A stretch of DNA of 64,000 bases, from assembly GCA_028583685.1 (NCBI GenBank), contig JAMXIF010001253.1:68727754-68791753 (forward strand). The letters run 5' to 3'. Below the pieces are notes generated by a model. The model saw nothing but the letters and a program-made list of their open reading frames with translations. It was not told the origin of the DNA and did not search any database. Each line of letters opens with the position of its first letter. Position 1 is the first letter of the stretch. The DNA comes from Petaurus breviceps papuanus (lineage: Eukaryota > Chordata > Mammalia > Diprotodontia > Petauridae). The position numbers were made by a program, and so were the translations under genes. Shown here one piece after another: positions 21,231 to 32,580 of this stretch.

Positions 21231-21779
21231 GAACGTAAATTCTGAAGAGACTGACGTATCATCTCATCTTGGAGCACCCTCAGTAAACTTCTCAGGGCAG
21301 AAATCACTGTGAATAATGACACCACTGGTAAAAAGGGAGTTCAAAGTTGGGTTCAAGTCTTCACTAAAGAAAGATCATTTCCAACTGAAGGAGATGAGGG
21401 AGACCATGGAGGAGATAGCATTTGAGTAAATTTATAAATGAAGTATTGGAAAGTCATGGGCAATAAAAATCATATAATTGGTTCTACGTGTGACTGAAAC
21501 CAATTTTGTGGTTCCACAAGTGCAGGGTAAACAATCCCCTTAAGTAGTGAATTTATAAGAACTATAAAATGCATCCTGATTATAATAAAGAGGTGTGAGA
21601 GGCTACTGTCATTGCTACCAAAGGATTTCAAGGAGAGGACAGATTCACATGTTGGTTGGTTTTCTGTTTTGTATTTCCTCCTAATTAAGAGTGACTGCTT
21701 CCATCTTTGTAGGATTCTTTCCCTATTGGTGATAAGGATTGTTAGCTTCATTCTTTGGAATCCGGTATATATTTCAACA

Positions 21780-21960
21780 AGTAATATCTGCTCAAAGATC
21801 TCCTATGGTTTCCTGTTACCTGCCATGTAAAATTTAAATTGACGTTCAAGGCCTTAATGGGATGATACTTTCTAGCCTTATCTCATATTACTTCCCCGTA
21901 CAAATTGTAAGCTTCTGTCAAACTGCCCTCCTCTCTGTCCAAACTGCTGGCCAGTTGGTT
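21780..21960 (+). mobile_element. L2 fragment, sense
   Basis: 'aaatttaaattgacgttcaa', 'ggccttaatgggatgatact' and 'tagccttatctcatattact' resemble the L2 'cttcaaggccctacatgat' block. Confidence 0.5.
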
Positions 21961-21984
21961 TCTGGAACTGAATCCAAATTAATA

Positions 21985-22175
21985 GAAGGGTTGGATATAG
22001 AGGAAAGAACTTTGGATTTCAAGTCAAAGGACTTGGATTAAAATCTTCATTCTGTTGTTTACCATCGGTGTTACCTGAGACATGTAATTTCACTTCTCTG
22101 GTCTCAGTATCCTCCTCTGAGGGGCTGAACTAGATGGTCCCTATCCCTTGCAGTTCTAAATCCTATAATCCTCTG
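21985..22175 (+). mobile_element. MIR core-SINE
   Basis: 'agaactttggatttcaagtc', 'gaactagatggtccctatcc' and 'cagttctaaatcctataatc'. Confidence 0.6.
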
Positions 22176-22179
22176 GCAG

Positions 22180-22660
22180 ACCACAATTCCACAATTATGA
22201 GAGATGAGAATAAAAATTAAATTCTATTCCTTGTTAGTGATAATACAAAATCTAGGGAGAACAAATGGAATTATAAAATGTCTTCAAATAGATTTTTATG
22301 AGCCTTGATTTGACAATAATTCAAAAAGTAAGACAAATTAACTTGATTTTTAAAAATATAAAGTATCTTATTATTACCTGAGTGAATAATAAGGGTTTGT
22401 TTCAAAAAAGTATTTAGACAAATTAAAATGGCTTTAAATTAATTGCATTTTTTATAGCTTTGCTAGCAATTAATTTTGTTCAATATTTCTCTTCCAATGA
22501 GACTTCTTAACTTTTTAGAGTTAATTTTAACAGGAAAAAAATTTGTTTTTAAATGACTCAGGATAATCTTTGTCCATTCATTGCCAATGTTCGTTCTTTT
22601 TTCATTAAAAAATTTTAATTCATCTATTTTAAAAAAGAGGCAACACCCATTTAGGTGGCT
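22180..22660. other. AT-rich interval without recognisable feature
   Basis: Very AT-rich, many short A/T runs, no usable open frame. Confidence 0.4.
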
Positions 22661-22664
22661 TGAC

Positions 22665-22960
22665 TAGTCCAGAAATCAAAGTCCCATAATCTTGGGTTTG
22701 GAAGAGACCTCTGTGGCTGTGTAACCCAACCCATACCTGAACAGGAATACTCTTTACAAAGTCTCTGAGAAGTGGTCATTCAGCCTTTACTTGAAGACCT
22801 TTAATGAGGAGAAATTTAGTACCTTTGAGTGAGTCCATTCCACTCTAGGAGAGCACAACAGTCATAGTATCTTTTTCTTTTTTTTTGGACATCAATTACA
22901 TTCTCTTCTTTGCAACTTCCACCATTTCCTTCTGGTTCTGTTTTATAAAACTGAGGAACC
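22665..22960 (-). mobile_element. L3/CR1-type LINE fragment
   Basis: 'gagaagtggtcattcagcct', 'ttacttgaagacctttaatg', 'agtccattccactctaggag' and 'tctttgcaacttccacca' follow the antisense CR1/L3 3' region found throughout amniotes. Confidence 0.6.
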
Positions 22961-23359
22961 AATCAAATCACTAATTATCAATTACACCTGCCATTTCATT
23001 CAGTATATGTGATAGAGTTCCTTGACCTTGGTAACTTGAATTCAACAAGGGTAAACTATCTCCCTACTTGGGTATAAGCAATCTGTTAATTATTTTTTTG
23101 TTCTCTCCTTTCTAGTTCAAAAAACACTCTCCTTGGTAGAAAACAAAAGTCAAAGCCCAAGCAAAACTAGAGTAGTTCTTCCTTTTCTCTGTATTTCAAT
23201 ATTATCACTCCATCTGGCCAAGAAATAGTTCTGTTATTCAAGTCTTTCTCCAGCAGAGTTAATTTTTAAATTAAAAAAAAAAGCCACCTTTTAAAAAATT
23301 GTCCTTAACTTTCTTTGTCAACCCTAGTTTTTTTCTGAGCTTTAGTGCTTCTGATTCTA

Positions 23360-23800
23360 TTCTTTTTAAAAATTATTATATTCTGAACTTAAGAAATAAA
23401 AAAGGATTTCTATAGCATAGTAAAATAGAAAAAAATGACTGAACTTGAAACTGCAAATCTATTATGTACAACTTGCTATTCCTTTTAAATATATAATGAA
23501 GTCATCATGTAACTTTCTTTTTTTCTTCCCTCCTTCCCACCCTAGAGATTGCTATTATTAGACACAAATATGTGTGTGTGATTATATGTGTGTATACATA
23601 CACACATAAATACACACGTGGAAATATATATATATGTAAAATCATTCAATACCTACTTCTATTTATCACTTCTTTCTCTGGATACAGGTCGTGTCTTCCT
23701 TCATAGGTGTCTTGTAGTTATTTGGGTATTTATAACAGTCAATATGACTTCTGCTTCTATTCTTGCAGGACTATACAATTCTCTGCTTCATATTTATCCT
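23360..23800 (-). mobile_element. L1-type 3' UTR-like fragment
   Basis: 'gaaactgcaaatctattatg', 'tacaacttgctattcctttt', 'taatgaagtcatcatgtaac', a TG/TA tract, then 'tctttctctggatacaggtc' and 'gtgtcttccttcataggtgt'. A widespread marsupial repeat, assigned to the L1 antisense end from memory. Confidence 0.45.
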
Positions 23801-24129
23801 TTACTCCTTGCACTTGGTTCTGTTCGTGTCCTTTAAAGTCTAACGTGCTTGTTCAGTTCCCTGTGACCAGTTTCTTCAGACAGCACTCCCTTTTTCTGCC
23901 TCATCAGAGTTGTTTCTCTTTATATCTTCACAATTTCATGCTTGAGAGTTTACCATCCTTCCTAGGGTGCTTCCCCTATAGAATTTTAGGCCATGGTATC
24001 CTGCCTATTCTTTCATTGAGCCCTTAGAAAACTGCTTTTCAAAAATCATAGTCCACACAACACCTGGCTTTCTCCTCTCTTCTGCAACAAATTGTAGGTT
24101 GGAGTGGTCACTTCTCCCCAAGGTTTCCT

Positions 24130-24480
24130 GCCACGTCCAACCCAGTCCCCAGTTTGCCCTTGGCAGTGGAAATCACATCCAAAATAGAATTTTCCGTTGT
24201 TGGTTCTTCTCTCCTTTGAAGGATGAAGTCGTTATTACAACAAGATAAGAAATTGTTAGCTAGTATGCATTTGGCAGAAAGAACTACAGCAGATTCTAAT
24301 TAATTGAAATTCCTCCATCACTACAACTCTCATGTCTGTGCCAAGCTTGTTATATGTTTCCTGGATTCATCTGTTTTCTCTTTCTGTCCAGCTAGTCTGC
24401 AGTATATACTATGATGACAATATTGCTTCTATTTCTCTCTCAGAAGTTCTTCACTCAAATGCTGTCTGCCACACTCCTCT
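24130..24480 (-). mobile_element. L3/CR1-type LINE fragment (endonuclease-region relic)
   Basis: 'ttgaaggatgaagtcgttat', 'aattgaaattcctccatcac' and 'gtctgcagtatatactatga' resemble the antisense of the CR1/L3 endonuclease region. The left arm of the inverted duplication overlaps its end. Confidence 0.4.
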
Positions 24481-24803
24481 CCCCCTCCCCCACCTCCAGT
24501 ATTTCCTCACAGGAGTCTACCTTAATATACAATACTATTTTACCATTCCTCAATTTCATTTCCTTGCTACTATTCCAGTTTCTTTTAAGTGGGATCATCT
24601 TTTGGTCTCCTGAAACACCTAATTTAAATTCAGAAACGAGGTAATTGTTTGAATTTGTTGCCAATTAGTATTATAGGATATCAGAGGTAGAATCATCTAG
24701 GCCAGGATCATCTAGTACAGTCCCGGCATCTTATATATGAGACCCCAGGCAACTAGCCAAAGGTCACACTGAGGCAGGATTTGAACTCAAGTCTTCTGAC
24801 TTC
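24460..24803 (+). repeat. Left arm of an inverted duplication
   Basis: Base-by-base comparison shows this segment is repeated in reverse complement at 25338-25672, at roughly 90% identity by eye. Shared landmarks: the ctccccctcccccacc run, 'cctcacaggagtctacctta', 'tttgttgccaattagtatta', and a shared internal deletion in the MIR-type SINE at the inner end ('aaggtcacactgaggcagga'). Confidence 0.85.
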
Positions 24804-24834
24804 AAATTCGGGGCTCTATCCATTGCACCCTAAG
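24690..24834 (-). mobile_element. MIR-type SINE with internal deletion
   Basis: 'aaggtcacactgaggcaggat' lacks the usual 'agctagtaagtg' spacer. It continues past the duplicated segment to the head 'gggctctatccattgcaccc', so the left arm carries the more complete copy. Confidence 0.6.
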
Positions 24835-24969
24835 CTTTTTTTGCTTTCCTTTTTTTCTTGCTTACCTGGGCCAGTACTTAGTTATCATTCACTCAGCTAA
24901 CATTGATTGATATACTTTGGGCAAAGTGACATTCTAGGGACTATGGAGGACACAAAATGGAAGAGGTGG

Positions 24970-25115
24970 TAAAAAGTTCATCACTGCTGATTCTCAATGC
25001 TGTTGACTGACTAAATGATCTTGGAACTCTTTTTGGGCTCAGATTCTTCCTCTCTGTCAGAACTTCTAAGGTCTCTTCTCACGCTAGTATTCTAGAATTC
25101 TATGAATGCTGTCTC
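24970..25115 (+). mobile_element. MIR fragment
   Basis: 'tgactaaatgatcttggaac' and 'cagaacttctaaggtctctt' are a degraded MIR end. Located in the spacer of the inverted duplication. Confidence 0.45.
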
Positions 25116-25337
25116 TGACCCTGCTTTGAAAATTTTTCTTTGATTTCAGGGGAAAGAGAAATGAGGGGTGCTAGACAAAGTAGGGCAGCTGGCTATACTG
25201 GAACATGTTACACAAGAAGATGAAAAGGTCCTACTGTGCACATATGTATATGTGTATATGCATACCTTCTGATCCTACAGAATTCAGCATTAATCATCAA
25301 AAAATGTGGAGACTGTATCTTTGAACAGGAAGGATAG

Positions 25338-25672
25338 GAAGTCAGGAAGACTTGGGTTCAGATCCTGCCTCAGTGTGACCTTAGGCTGGTTGCCTGGTGC
25401 CTTATCTATAAAATGCCGGGACTGTACTGGATGATCTTGGTCTAGATGATTCTACCTCTGATGTCCTATAATACTAATTGGCAACAAATTCAAATCGTTA
25501 CCTCATTTCTGGATTTAAGTTAGGTATTTCAGGCGACCAAAGATGAAAAGAAACAGGGATGGTAGTAAGGAAATGAAAGCGAGGAATGGTAAAATAATAT
25601 TGTATATTAAGGTAGACTCCTGTGAGGAAATACTGGGGGTGGGGGAGGGGGAGAGGAGTATGGTAGACATAC
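25338..25672 (-). repeat. Right arm of an inverted duplication
   Basis: Reverse complement of 24460-24803 with scattered substitutions and a roughly 10-base gap near the 'tttcttttcatc' block. Its SINE part stops at 'gaagtcag', where the left arm's SINE continues. This marks the right arm as the derived, truncated copy (inference). Confidence 0.85.
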
Positions 25673-25699
25673 AAACGTATAGTTGGAGGACAGGACTAG

Positions 25700-25920
25700 A
25701 CATGTGATTTCATTAATATAGGAAATTCTCAAATGAGGAAACTCCCTCTACCAATGCAGGTGGGCATCTTCTCTGCTACTTGTAACCTTAGAGATGTGCC
25801 TAGAGCACCAAGTGCGTTGGCCAAGTCTCAAAGCCAGCATATGCCATAGGTGGGGCTGGAATTGAGGCTTTCTGGCTCTGAGGCTAGCTCTGCTTCTATC
25901 CACACAGGCGCTGGACCAAA
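25700..25920 (-). mobile_element. THER-type SINE
   Basis: Reversed tail 'gtgatttcattaatatagga', 'ctccctctaccaatgcaggt', 'gtaaccttagagatgtgcct', 'tctggctctgaggctagctc'. Confidence 0.7.
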
Positions 25921-26089
25921 AACAAAGGAACAGATTTAGGGATCACCTTTTAAAGTTCGTCGTTGACAAATTGACTGTGGTGGGCCGTGGACTTCAGAAT
26001 AGTCAAGATATTCTTTATGAATGTGATTAGGAATACTTTTGTGCCTTAATCATGACCTTAATCTATGAATGAAAAGACACCCTTTTGGT

Positions 26090-26300
26090 TCAGATCTGTG
26101 ATTCCATGAACACAGAGAACTCCTGACAGTAAAAACGCCCTCCACTTATGCCTACTGAACATACAGAAAACTTGTCTGTAACTTAGTCTTAGAGAGTGAC
26201 CTGAAGTTAAGTGAGAGGTTAAGTGATTTGTGTAGTCACATAGTGCATGTCAGAAGTAGGACATGAATCCAGGTTTTCTTGACCCCAAGGTCAGTTTTCT
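26090..26300 (-). mobile_element. THER-type SINE
   Basis: 'ctgtgattccatgaacacag', 'gtaacttagtcttagagagt', 'gaggttaagtgatttgtgta' and 'catgaatccaggttttcttg'. Confidence 0.65.
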
Positions 26301-26304
26301 GTAA

Positions 26305-26520
26305 GAGTATACATGCATACAGATGCGTATTTATCCACATATATACACATATATACATTGTATATATGTCACACATTACATATTATAATTCAGATGTTTG
26401 CATGTATGCATGCATATACACAGGTATGCATTCAATACATATACTTACATAACACATGAGAGAATATATGTATATATATATGAATAATGTGTGTTTATAC
26501 ACATATAATTCATACTATGC
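26305..26520. repeat. TA/CA/TG-rich simple repeat
   Basis: Mixed ATACAC, TATATG and CATGTATG units with no strict period. A decayed dinucleotide tract. Confidence 0.65.
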
Positions 26521-26619
26521 TTCCAATAGAACTTGAGGTAGTTCATAGTTAAGTTAAAAATTAAAAAAAAAATTAAAACTAAAAGTTGAAGTGATTAGGG
26601 AAATTAATGTCACCAGGCA

Positions 26620-26760
26620 TTTTGAATTCAGTTGTTTTTGTTTTTGGATGGGGGGAAGGCAGGGCAATTGGGGTTGTGTCTGAGGTTGGATTTGAACTCA
26701 AGTCCTCCTGACTCCAGGGCCGGTGCTCTATTCACTGTGCCACCTAGCTGCCCTGGATTC
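26620..26760 (-). mobile_element. WSINE1-like SINE
   Basis: Reversed T-rich tail, 'aggcagggcaattggggttg', 'gaggttggatttgaactcaa', 'gtcctcctgactccagggcc' and 'gtgccacctagctgccct'. Confidence 0.75.
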
Positions 26761-26769
26761 AGTTTTTAT

Positions 26770-27600
26770 TATGTTTGAGCACAGAAATTATCTCTGAGTT
26801 CCTATCAATTAAGGAAAAAGGAAAAAACACATCAAGTCATTTATAAAATAATCTTGATGGATAATGGGTGATATTATTGTAATTGTTGTTACTTTCATTG
26901 TTATTCTTTCTATATTTTGTATTTGAGAAAACTGCAGCTATGCTAATAGCTATTTTCCCTCTATCTTGGCTTTGAATTTGAGGACAATGAATATGAAAAA
27001 TTCTGCAATAAAATGTCAATATTTGAAGTATTTAACAATCTTTGATGATTAAAGTCAATTGGGGAAAATGAAGTGGGATGGAGTATATGGGGTAGCAGTT
27101 AGGGAGCAGAGTGTGGGGCAGAGCTGAATTGATAATGGGTGAGGCTAAAAAAGGGCAACAAGATTTTTGTTTGTAAGCATGTCCAGTACCAGAGAACGAG
27201 TCAAGCACAAGACTAGGCCTAATCTAAGTGGACTCTTTGGACATAAGGCTGGTCAGAATCTTGGCTTCAGTTCCACGGATGACAACAAAAGTATGGTAAT
27301 CACCTAGGGGAGATACAATATAGAATAGTTGGAAAGTTCAAAATAGAATATCCTTGGAGCAAAAATTATTTCCATTGGCATTAATTAGAAGGAAGAAGGA
27401 GCAGGCTTGATAGAATATCTCAAAAGAACTACCATTGAATAATAGTTGTCTTTTGCATTATTTATTATGAAAAGGAGCTGTCTCTTCAGTTGAGATTTTC
27501 TCTTTTCCCACACATATAATAATTCAATCTTACTTAAATTGGTTCTCTAAGAGGAATTAAACTTGGTCACAGATGACTGTTTAAAAACCACGTTCAACAT
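26770..27600. other. No recognisable feature
   Basis: AT-rich unique-looking DNA, no exon-like open frame. Confidence 0.35.
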
Positions 27601-27617
27601 TCCGATGTGTCCCATAC

Positions 27618-27764
27618 ACTAATTTTATAGATCAGGAAACTGAGGCCCAAAAAATGTAAGTGATTTGTCCAGGATCATACAGCTAGTAAGCATCTAAGTC
27701 AGCATTTGAACCCAAATCTTTGTGACTCCAAGTCCAGTGCCTTATCTACTACACTGTGCTACTA
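27618..27764 (-). mobile_element. MIR-type SINE fragment
   Basis: 'tcaggaaactgaggcccaaa', 'tcatacagctagtaagcatc', 'tgactccaagtccagtgcct' and 'ctactacactgtgctac'. Confidence 0.7.
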
Positions 27765-27824
27765 TATTTGTCCACTATACAGTGTCCCCTCTCACTGGGG
27801 ATGGTATGTGACTCCCACATCCCC

Positions 27825-27829
<5 letters not shown>

Positions 27830-27875
<46 letters not shown>

Positions 27876-27885
27876 NNNNNNNNNN

Positions 27886-27967
<82 letters not shown>
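27830..27967. repeat. (AC)n microsatellite containing an assembly gap
   Basis: Uninterrupted CA/AC units either side of ten N (27876-27885). The true length is unknown. Apparent Thr-His or Cys-Val open frames here are artefacts of the repeat. Confidence 0.95.
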
Positions 27968-27970
<3 letters not shown>

Positions 27971-28339
27971 CTCTCTTAGGGTACCTTGATATCTACAGGT
28001 TGTTTAGAGTATGGCTCCAGTGACAATTCCACAGATAAACAGTCTGTTACTGGTATTCAAGAAATATTCAAGAACCTGGTGTCATGTCTATACTATGATA
28101 GGTCTTCAGAATGATAATATCTTTAGGGTGAGTCATTTACAAAATAGTGGCATAGTATATTTTTCAAAGTTTGTTGTTGTTCTTTCCACTAGGGCCTCAA
28201 GTGATTCCACACATAAATTCTTCATTTTCTTTCTCTTAATTTCTTTGTTACAGTTTTATTTTAAGCAGGTGTTTTATTAATGTTGTTAATTTTATTAAGT
28301 TTTTCAACTGGGTCATACAATTGTTTTTACAATACACGG

Positions 28340-28725
28340 TGTCCCAGAACAGTCCAAAACAGCTTCAAGTGGAGGGGGAAAAATAAACTTTAAAATGATT
28401 GCAGATGTCACTTCCTGAAAATAAATGCTAACTAGCCAGTTCTGGCTAGCCAAGAAGTGCCAGCAGAACACTGGAGAATACTGCTGCATGCGCAGGAATG
28501 AACTTCATAAATTTTTGATGCTGCTGCTAGATTTGCCTATTCTCAGCCAATTAGATTTCTCTGTGGTTAACTTGGACCCAGTGCCTTCTTGAAGCAGTTT
28601 GATCTCCGCAGCTCTTTGGCACTTATGTCCCAAATAGAACTCTCTGAAAATAATTAATTTATTCGTTGTGCTCCACACTCTCAGATCCCTTGTTATTTCC
28701 AATAAAACCATAAAAAAAAAAAAAC
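28340..28725 (+). other. Possible retroposed sequence ending in poly(A)
   Basis: Ends with 'ttccaataaaaccat' and a run of A (28711-28724), a polyadenylation signal plus tail on the plus strand. The 5' part begins near 'acggtgtcccagaacagtcc', which also resembles a mariner-like end. I recognise neither a source gene nor clear target duplications. Confidence 0.25.
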
Positions 28726-28729
28726 AACC

Positions 28730-29435
28730 TTAACCAGGCACCTGCTTTTGATTTCAAATTTCCATGCTTTTCTTGAACTTTACCAAGCACCTGGCTTACC
28801 AGCTAACTGAACCTTGTTTCCTTGTCCTCACATTCTCACCATGTGGTTCTAGGACACTTTCTCCTAAGATCCTTCTTTAGAAGCACCTGCAGTCTTCTAA
28901 CAAGGACGGCATTGTCCAGCTGTTTTACTTAACTATGAGCTGATTGAGTTGTCAAGATAAACTTCATTATCCGTATTATTGACTCTCTGGATTAATGCCT
29001 TATAAAACAACCCATTTATGCAGTTCCGTCTCTTTCATAAGCATCAGACACTGATTTCATTTGATAGGAGGGATATCATATCGACTGTTAGTGAAGGGAG
29101 CTTATTGACGGGGTTCAAAGATGAACTGTTATGAAAGACAATCTTCTAGACCAACTTAAAACCTTGTTTCCTAGGAAGGATTTTAGAGGTTATGACATGA
29201 GGTCATTCACATCTTGTAAAAGGATACAGCTTGAATGTTTGGGAGTCTTAGTCTGTTTTAAAAAAACATTAAAATAAATGTGCACCCAGGTGATTAATGA
29301 CACCATTACCACCATGAACACTTACCATCATTCTGTCCCCAGGTATATCATGTGTCAAAAAGAAGGGAATATAATTTTCATCAGGTCAATAGAGGAGCAT
29401 CAGATCAGTACCAAATGACATAGTTTTGAGCATTT
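28730..29435. other. No recognisable feature
   Basis: Mixed-composition sequence, no convincing frame or repeat. Confidence 0.35.
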
Positions 29436-29439
29436 CCCT

Positions 29440-29690
29440 TCTTTTAAAATTTTTCACTAATACCTTTTGTTTTTGGATCACCTTTATTTCTGAATGTATC
29501 CCTTCCCCCAACTTAACCAGAGAGTTACCCCTTGTATAAAAAAAAAAAAGAAGAAAGAGAAGCAGGCGAGCTAAACTGGCCAGTAAGTAGACCAGCTGCA
29601 TCTGACAGAATATGTAGTATTTCACAGCCATAGTCCCCCATTTCTGCAGTGAAGTAAAGGAAGTTCATTTTCTTGTATTTCCTTCAGAAA
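29440..29690 (-). mobile_element. L1-type 3' UTR-like fragment
   Basis: 'ttttggatcacctttatttc', 'gaatgtatcccttcccccaa', 'gagagttaccccttgtataa' and 'ttcacagccatagtccccca' share layout with the 18.8-kb copy. Confidence 0.45.
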
Positions 29691-29767
29691 TAAGACTGGT
29701 CATTAGAATTAGCAAGCACTCAGGGATTTGGGGAAAATTTTTTTGGAGTGGGGTTTGCTATTTGGAA

Positions 29768-30045
29768 GCAATTAAGTGGTTCAGTGGGTGAGAGCACTGG
29801 ATTTAAGAGTCAGGCTGACCTGGGTTAAAAATCCAACCTCAGATATTTATTAGCTATGTGACCCTGGGCAAGTCACTTAACCAATGTCTGCCTCAGTTTC
29901 CTCATCTGTAAAATGAGGGTGATAATAATAGCATATACCTTCCAGGGCTATTGTATAAATCAAATGAGATGATATATTTAAAATGCTTTGCAAATCTTAA
30001 AGTATCCTACATAAGTGTTAGCTATTTATTATTACTGGTCAAACC
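29768..30045 (+). mobile_element. MIR core-SINE, near full length
   Basis: Head 'agcactggatttaagagtca', core 'tgtgaccctgggcaagtcac', 'cctcatctgtaaaatgaggg', tail 'aaaatgctttgcaaatctta'. Confidence 0.75.
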
Positions 30046-30049
30046 ATAT

Positions 30050-30320
30050 TTGAAGTATTCTGTTTAGCTCTATGCACCACATTTTAGTAAGAACACTGGA
30101 GCTGAAGTGTGTTGAAAAGAAGGGAATGAAAATGGTGAGGAAATTGGAAATTATGCTATCTGAGGACTGGTTGAAGGAAAGGGGTATGTTAGTCTGGAAA
30201 AGAGAAGACCTAGGAACATGATACCTTTTTTCAAGTTTTGGAAGAGTTATATTAGGGAAGAATAATTAGACTTAATCTGTTTGACTGTCCAGTCTGCCAG
30301 GGTACAACTAGAAACATTGG
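30050..30320 (+). mobile_element. L3/CR1-type LINE fragment, sense
   Basis: 'gaagggaatgaaaatggtga', 'gaggactggttgaaggaaag' and 'gtctggaaaagagaagacct' follow the sense CR1/L3 3' block (..ctggagaagagaaggctgag in birds). Confidence 0.55.
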
Positions 30321-30334
30321 CTCAAAGTTTCAAA

Positions 30335-30835
30335 GTGTCATAGTACAGCTTGATACAAAGAATACCTGTCTATAAAATCCTCTTCTTTGCCATTCAAAGC
30401 TCTTCATAACTTGCCCCTTTATGTTTTCATACTTTTACAACTTATACCTTCAACTCCCACCATGTACTCTGCAATCCAGTGACACTGGTCTCTTCTGCTG
30501 CTCCTTGAACAAAATATTCTATTTCCAGACTCTCAGCATTTTTCCTGGCTGTCCTCCATGACTGAAACACTCTCTCTCCTCATCTCTACTTCCTGGCTTC
30601 CTTCAAATCCTAGCTAAAATCTCACCTTTTACAGGAAGCCTTTCCCTTTCTTCTTCAGTTATAGAGCTTTCCTTATGTTGATTATCTCCAATTTATCCTG
30701 TACATAACTTATTTGTATTTAGTTGTTTCCATGTTCCCCCCTCCCCTCATTAGACTATGAACTTGAAAACAGGGATTATCTTTTACCTTACTTTGTATAA
30801 GTGCCTGACATATTATTGATTTAACAATTTAAAAG
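30335..30835 (+). mobile_element. L2 LINE 3' end, sense
   Basis: 'ttcaaagctcttcataactt', 'ccttcaaatcctagctaaaa', 'tctcaccttttacaggaagc', 'ctccaatttatcctgtacat' and 'agtgcctgacatattattga'. Well-preserved order of the L2 terminal 500 bp. Confidence 0.75.
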
Positions 30836-30904
30836 GTCCAAAATTGGAATGGGCTGCTTCATTAGCTAATGAGTTTTCTATGATGGAAGGTTTTCAGGAA
30901 AACC

Positions 30905-31130
30905 AGTTGTTGGAATGTTGCATCTAAGAGACAGAAGACTTGACCTCAAGTTTTAGTTCCAAAAATTTTTAGTTGTATGTTTCTGAGCAAGTCACCTGGT
31001 CCCCTTGAGCCTCAGTTAGAGCTTCTTCTGTGAAATGGGCATAACTATGCATGGGTCATCTTCTTCACAGGTCTGCTATGAGGAAAACACTTTAGAAACT
31101 TGAATGTACTATATAAACATGGGTTTTTGT
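30905..31130 (+). mobile_element. MIR core-SINE
   Basis: 'gaagacttgacctcaagttt', 'tgagcaagtcacctggtccc' and 'ctgtgaaatgggcataacta'. Confidence 0.55.
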
Positions 31131-31249
31131 TATTAGAAGTATTTCCACTGAGATTTAAACTGGATGACCTCTGAATGATGAATGATGACTTGAACATGAA
31201 AAGTGGCAAAAAAAAAATACATCATCATGGATATGTAGGACCAGAATCA

Positions 31250-31610
31250 ATCAGGATCAATCAACTAGCACTTATCAAGTGTCTACTGCATGACTGTTGT
31301 CACTGTGCTAACTGCTAGGGATAAAAAGGTTAAAAGACAGTCCCTGCCCTCAAAGAGCTGATAATAGTCTAATGGTAAAGACATATCAACAACTATGTAC
31401 AAACAAGCTATATACAGGATAAATTGGAAATAATTACCAGAAGGAAGGCTAGTATTAAAAGGGATTGGGAAAGATTCCTCATAAGAGATGGGACTTTAGT
31501 TGGGACTTGAAGAAAGCCAAGGAGGCCAGGAGGTCTACATAGGAAGGAAAATATTCCAGGCATGAGTAACATTAAGTGAAATTTCCCAGAGTCTAGAGTT
31601 TCAGTGCTTC
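31250..31610 (-). mobile_element. L2 LINE 3' region
   Basis: 'cagtccctgccctcaaagag', 'caactatgtacaaacaagct', 'atacaggataaattggaaat' and 'gggacttgaagaaagccaag'. Clear antisense L2. Confidence 0.75.
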
Positions 31611-31949
31611 TGAAAGAAGGCATAAAATGGTGCTGACTGGGCCCATTACATATTTATACTATGTACCTCAACTGAGTTTTCAGTGCTACAAAGAAATCCT
31701 TTTATTCACCTTTTATTGACTTGCCATCTCATCTCCTACAGTAGCTATTTCATGATTTTATGCCTTTTCCTTAAATCTTCCAATTCTACCTCATGTCCTC
31801 CATTTCTCAGAAGATGACCTTGCTTAAGGTCATTTTTCATGAGCTCTACTATTCCATTTCTGCCACACTTCTGAGTGTGTCTCCTCCCATCCTTTCCTCC
31901 TCTCATATCTCAGAGAATAAGTTGACTTTCTTCCTTGTCAAAGTGAACT

Positions 31950-32085
31950 AGAGATTTTAATAGAAATAGCCCCAAGCTTATTATTTGCTACTTGTGTGAA
32001 TTTGGGCAAATCATCTAACCTTTCTGAGCCTAGTTTTCTTCATATTTAAAATGGAAGAACTCAAAGGTACCTTCCAGCTCCAAAT
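31950..32085 (+). mobile_element. MIR inserted in L2
   Basis: 'tgtgtgaatttgggcaaatc', 'taacctttctgagcctagtt' and 'taaaatggaagaactcaaag' break the L2 strand. Confidence 0.6.
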
Positions 32086-32420
32086 CCTTTTTTTCCCCTC
32101 ACTCTGCCCCCTAAACCCTGTCTCTTCCCATATTTTCTGGAATCCTGTTCAACTGATCATCACCATGCTCATGAGAATCCCCTTTCTCTCTTCATCTCTG
32201 TCTCTTTCTCAGTTACAATCTCTCTTTCAAATAAATGGCTCCTTCCTGTCTCTCTCCTACTAATCTTGCCTCCCTCCCCCACCTTAGGGGAAAAATTAAA
32301 CCCCAAGCAACCCTTTTTTTCTCTTGTTTCTATCATCTGCTAAACTATAATGATATTTCTCCCCTTTCATTCATTGCCAAACTTCTCATTCAGGGGATAT
32401 TAGCCTTCCTCCTACTTTAA

Positions 32421-32580
32421 ACACCCTTTGGTAGTCTGGCAAAGCCTCTGGACCCCTTCTCAGGGCATGAATTAAGGTACACGAGATTACAAAGGAAACC
32501 AATTGTGCCGAATGCAGTTATCAAAATATGTATATTTTTTTTTAAAATTCATGGCCTCCTGTCTAGAAAGAATAGACTCT
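32421..32580 (+). mobile_element. hAT-like element, family A copy 2
   Basis: 'tttggtagtctggcaaagcc', 'tggaccccttctcagggcat', 'gattacaaaggaaaccaatt' and 'gcagttatcaaaatatgt' match the copies at 52.3 and 53.9 kb. Confidence 0.5.

Noticed and set aside
27706-28023. Frames on both strands over the AC repeat
   Set aside because: Thr-His and Cys-Val repeats are translation of a dinucleotide microsatellite with an assembly gap.
28330-28350. Mariner-like terminal motif 'acggtgtcccagaac'
   Set aside because: A single short match without a second terminal repeat or TA duplication.
29768-30045. tRNA-like segments in SINE heads
   Set aside because: These are tRNA-derived SINE promoters, not tRNA genes; no intact cloverleaf was seen.
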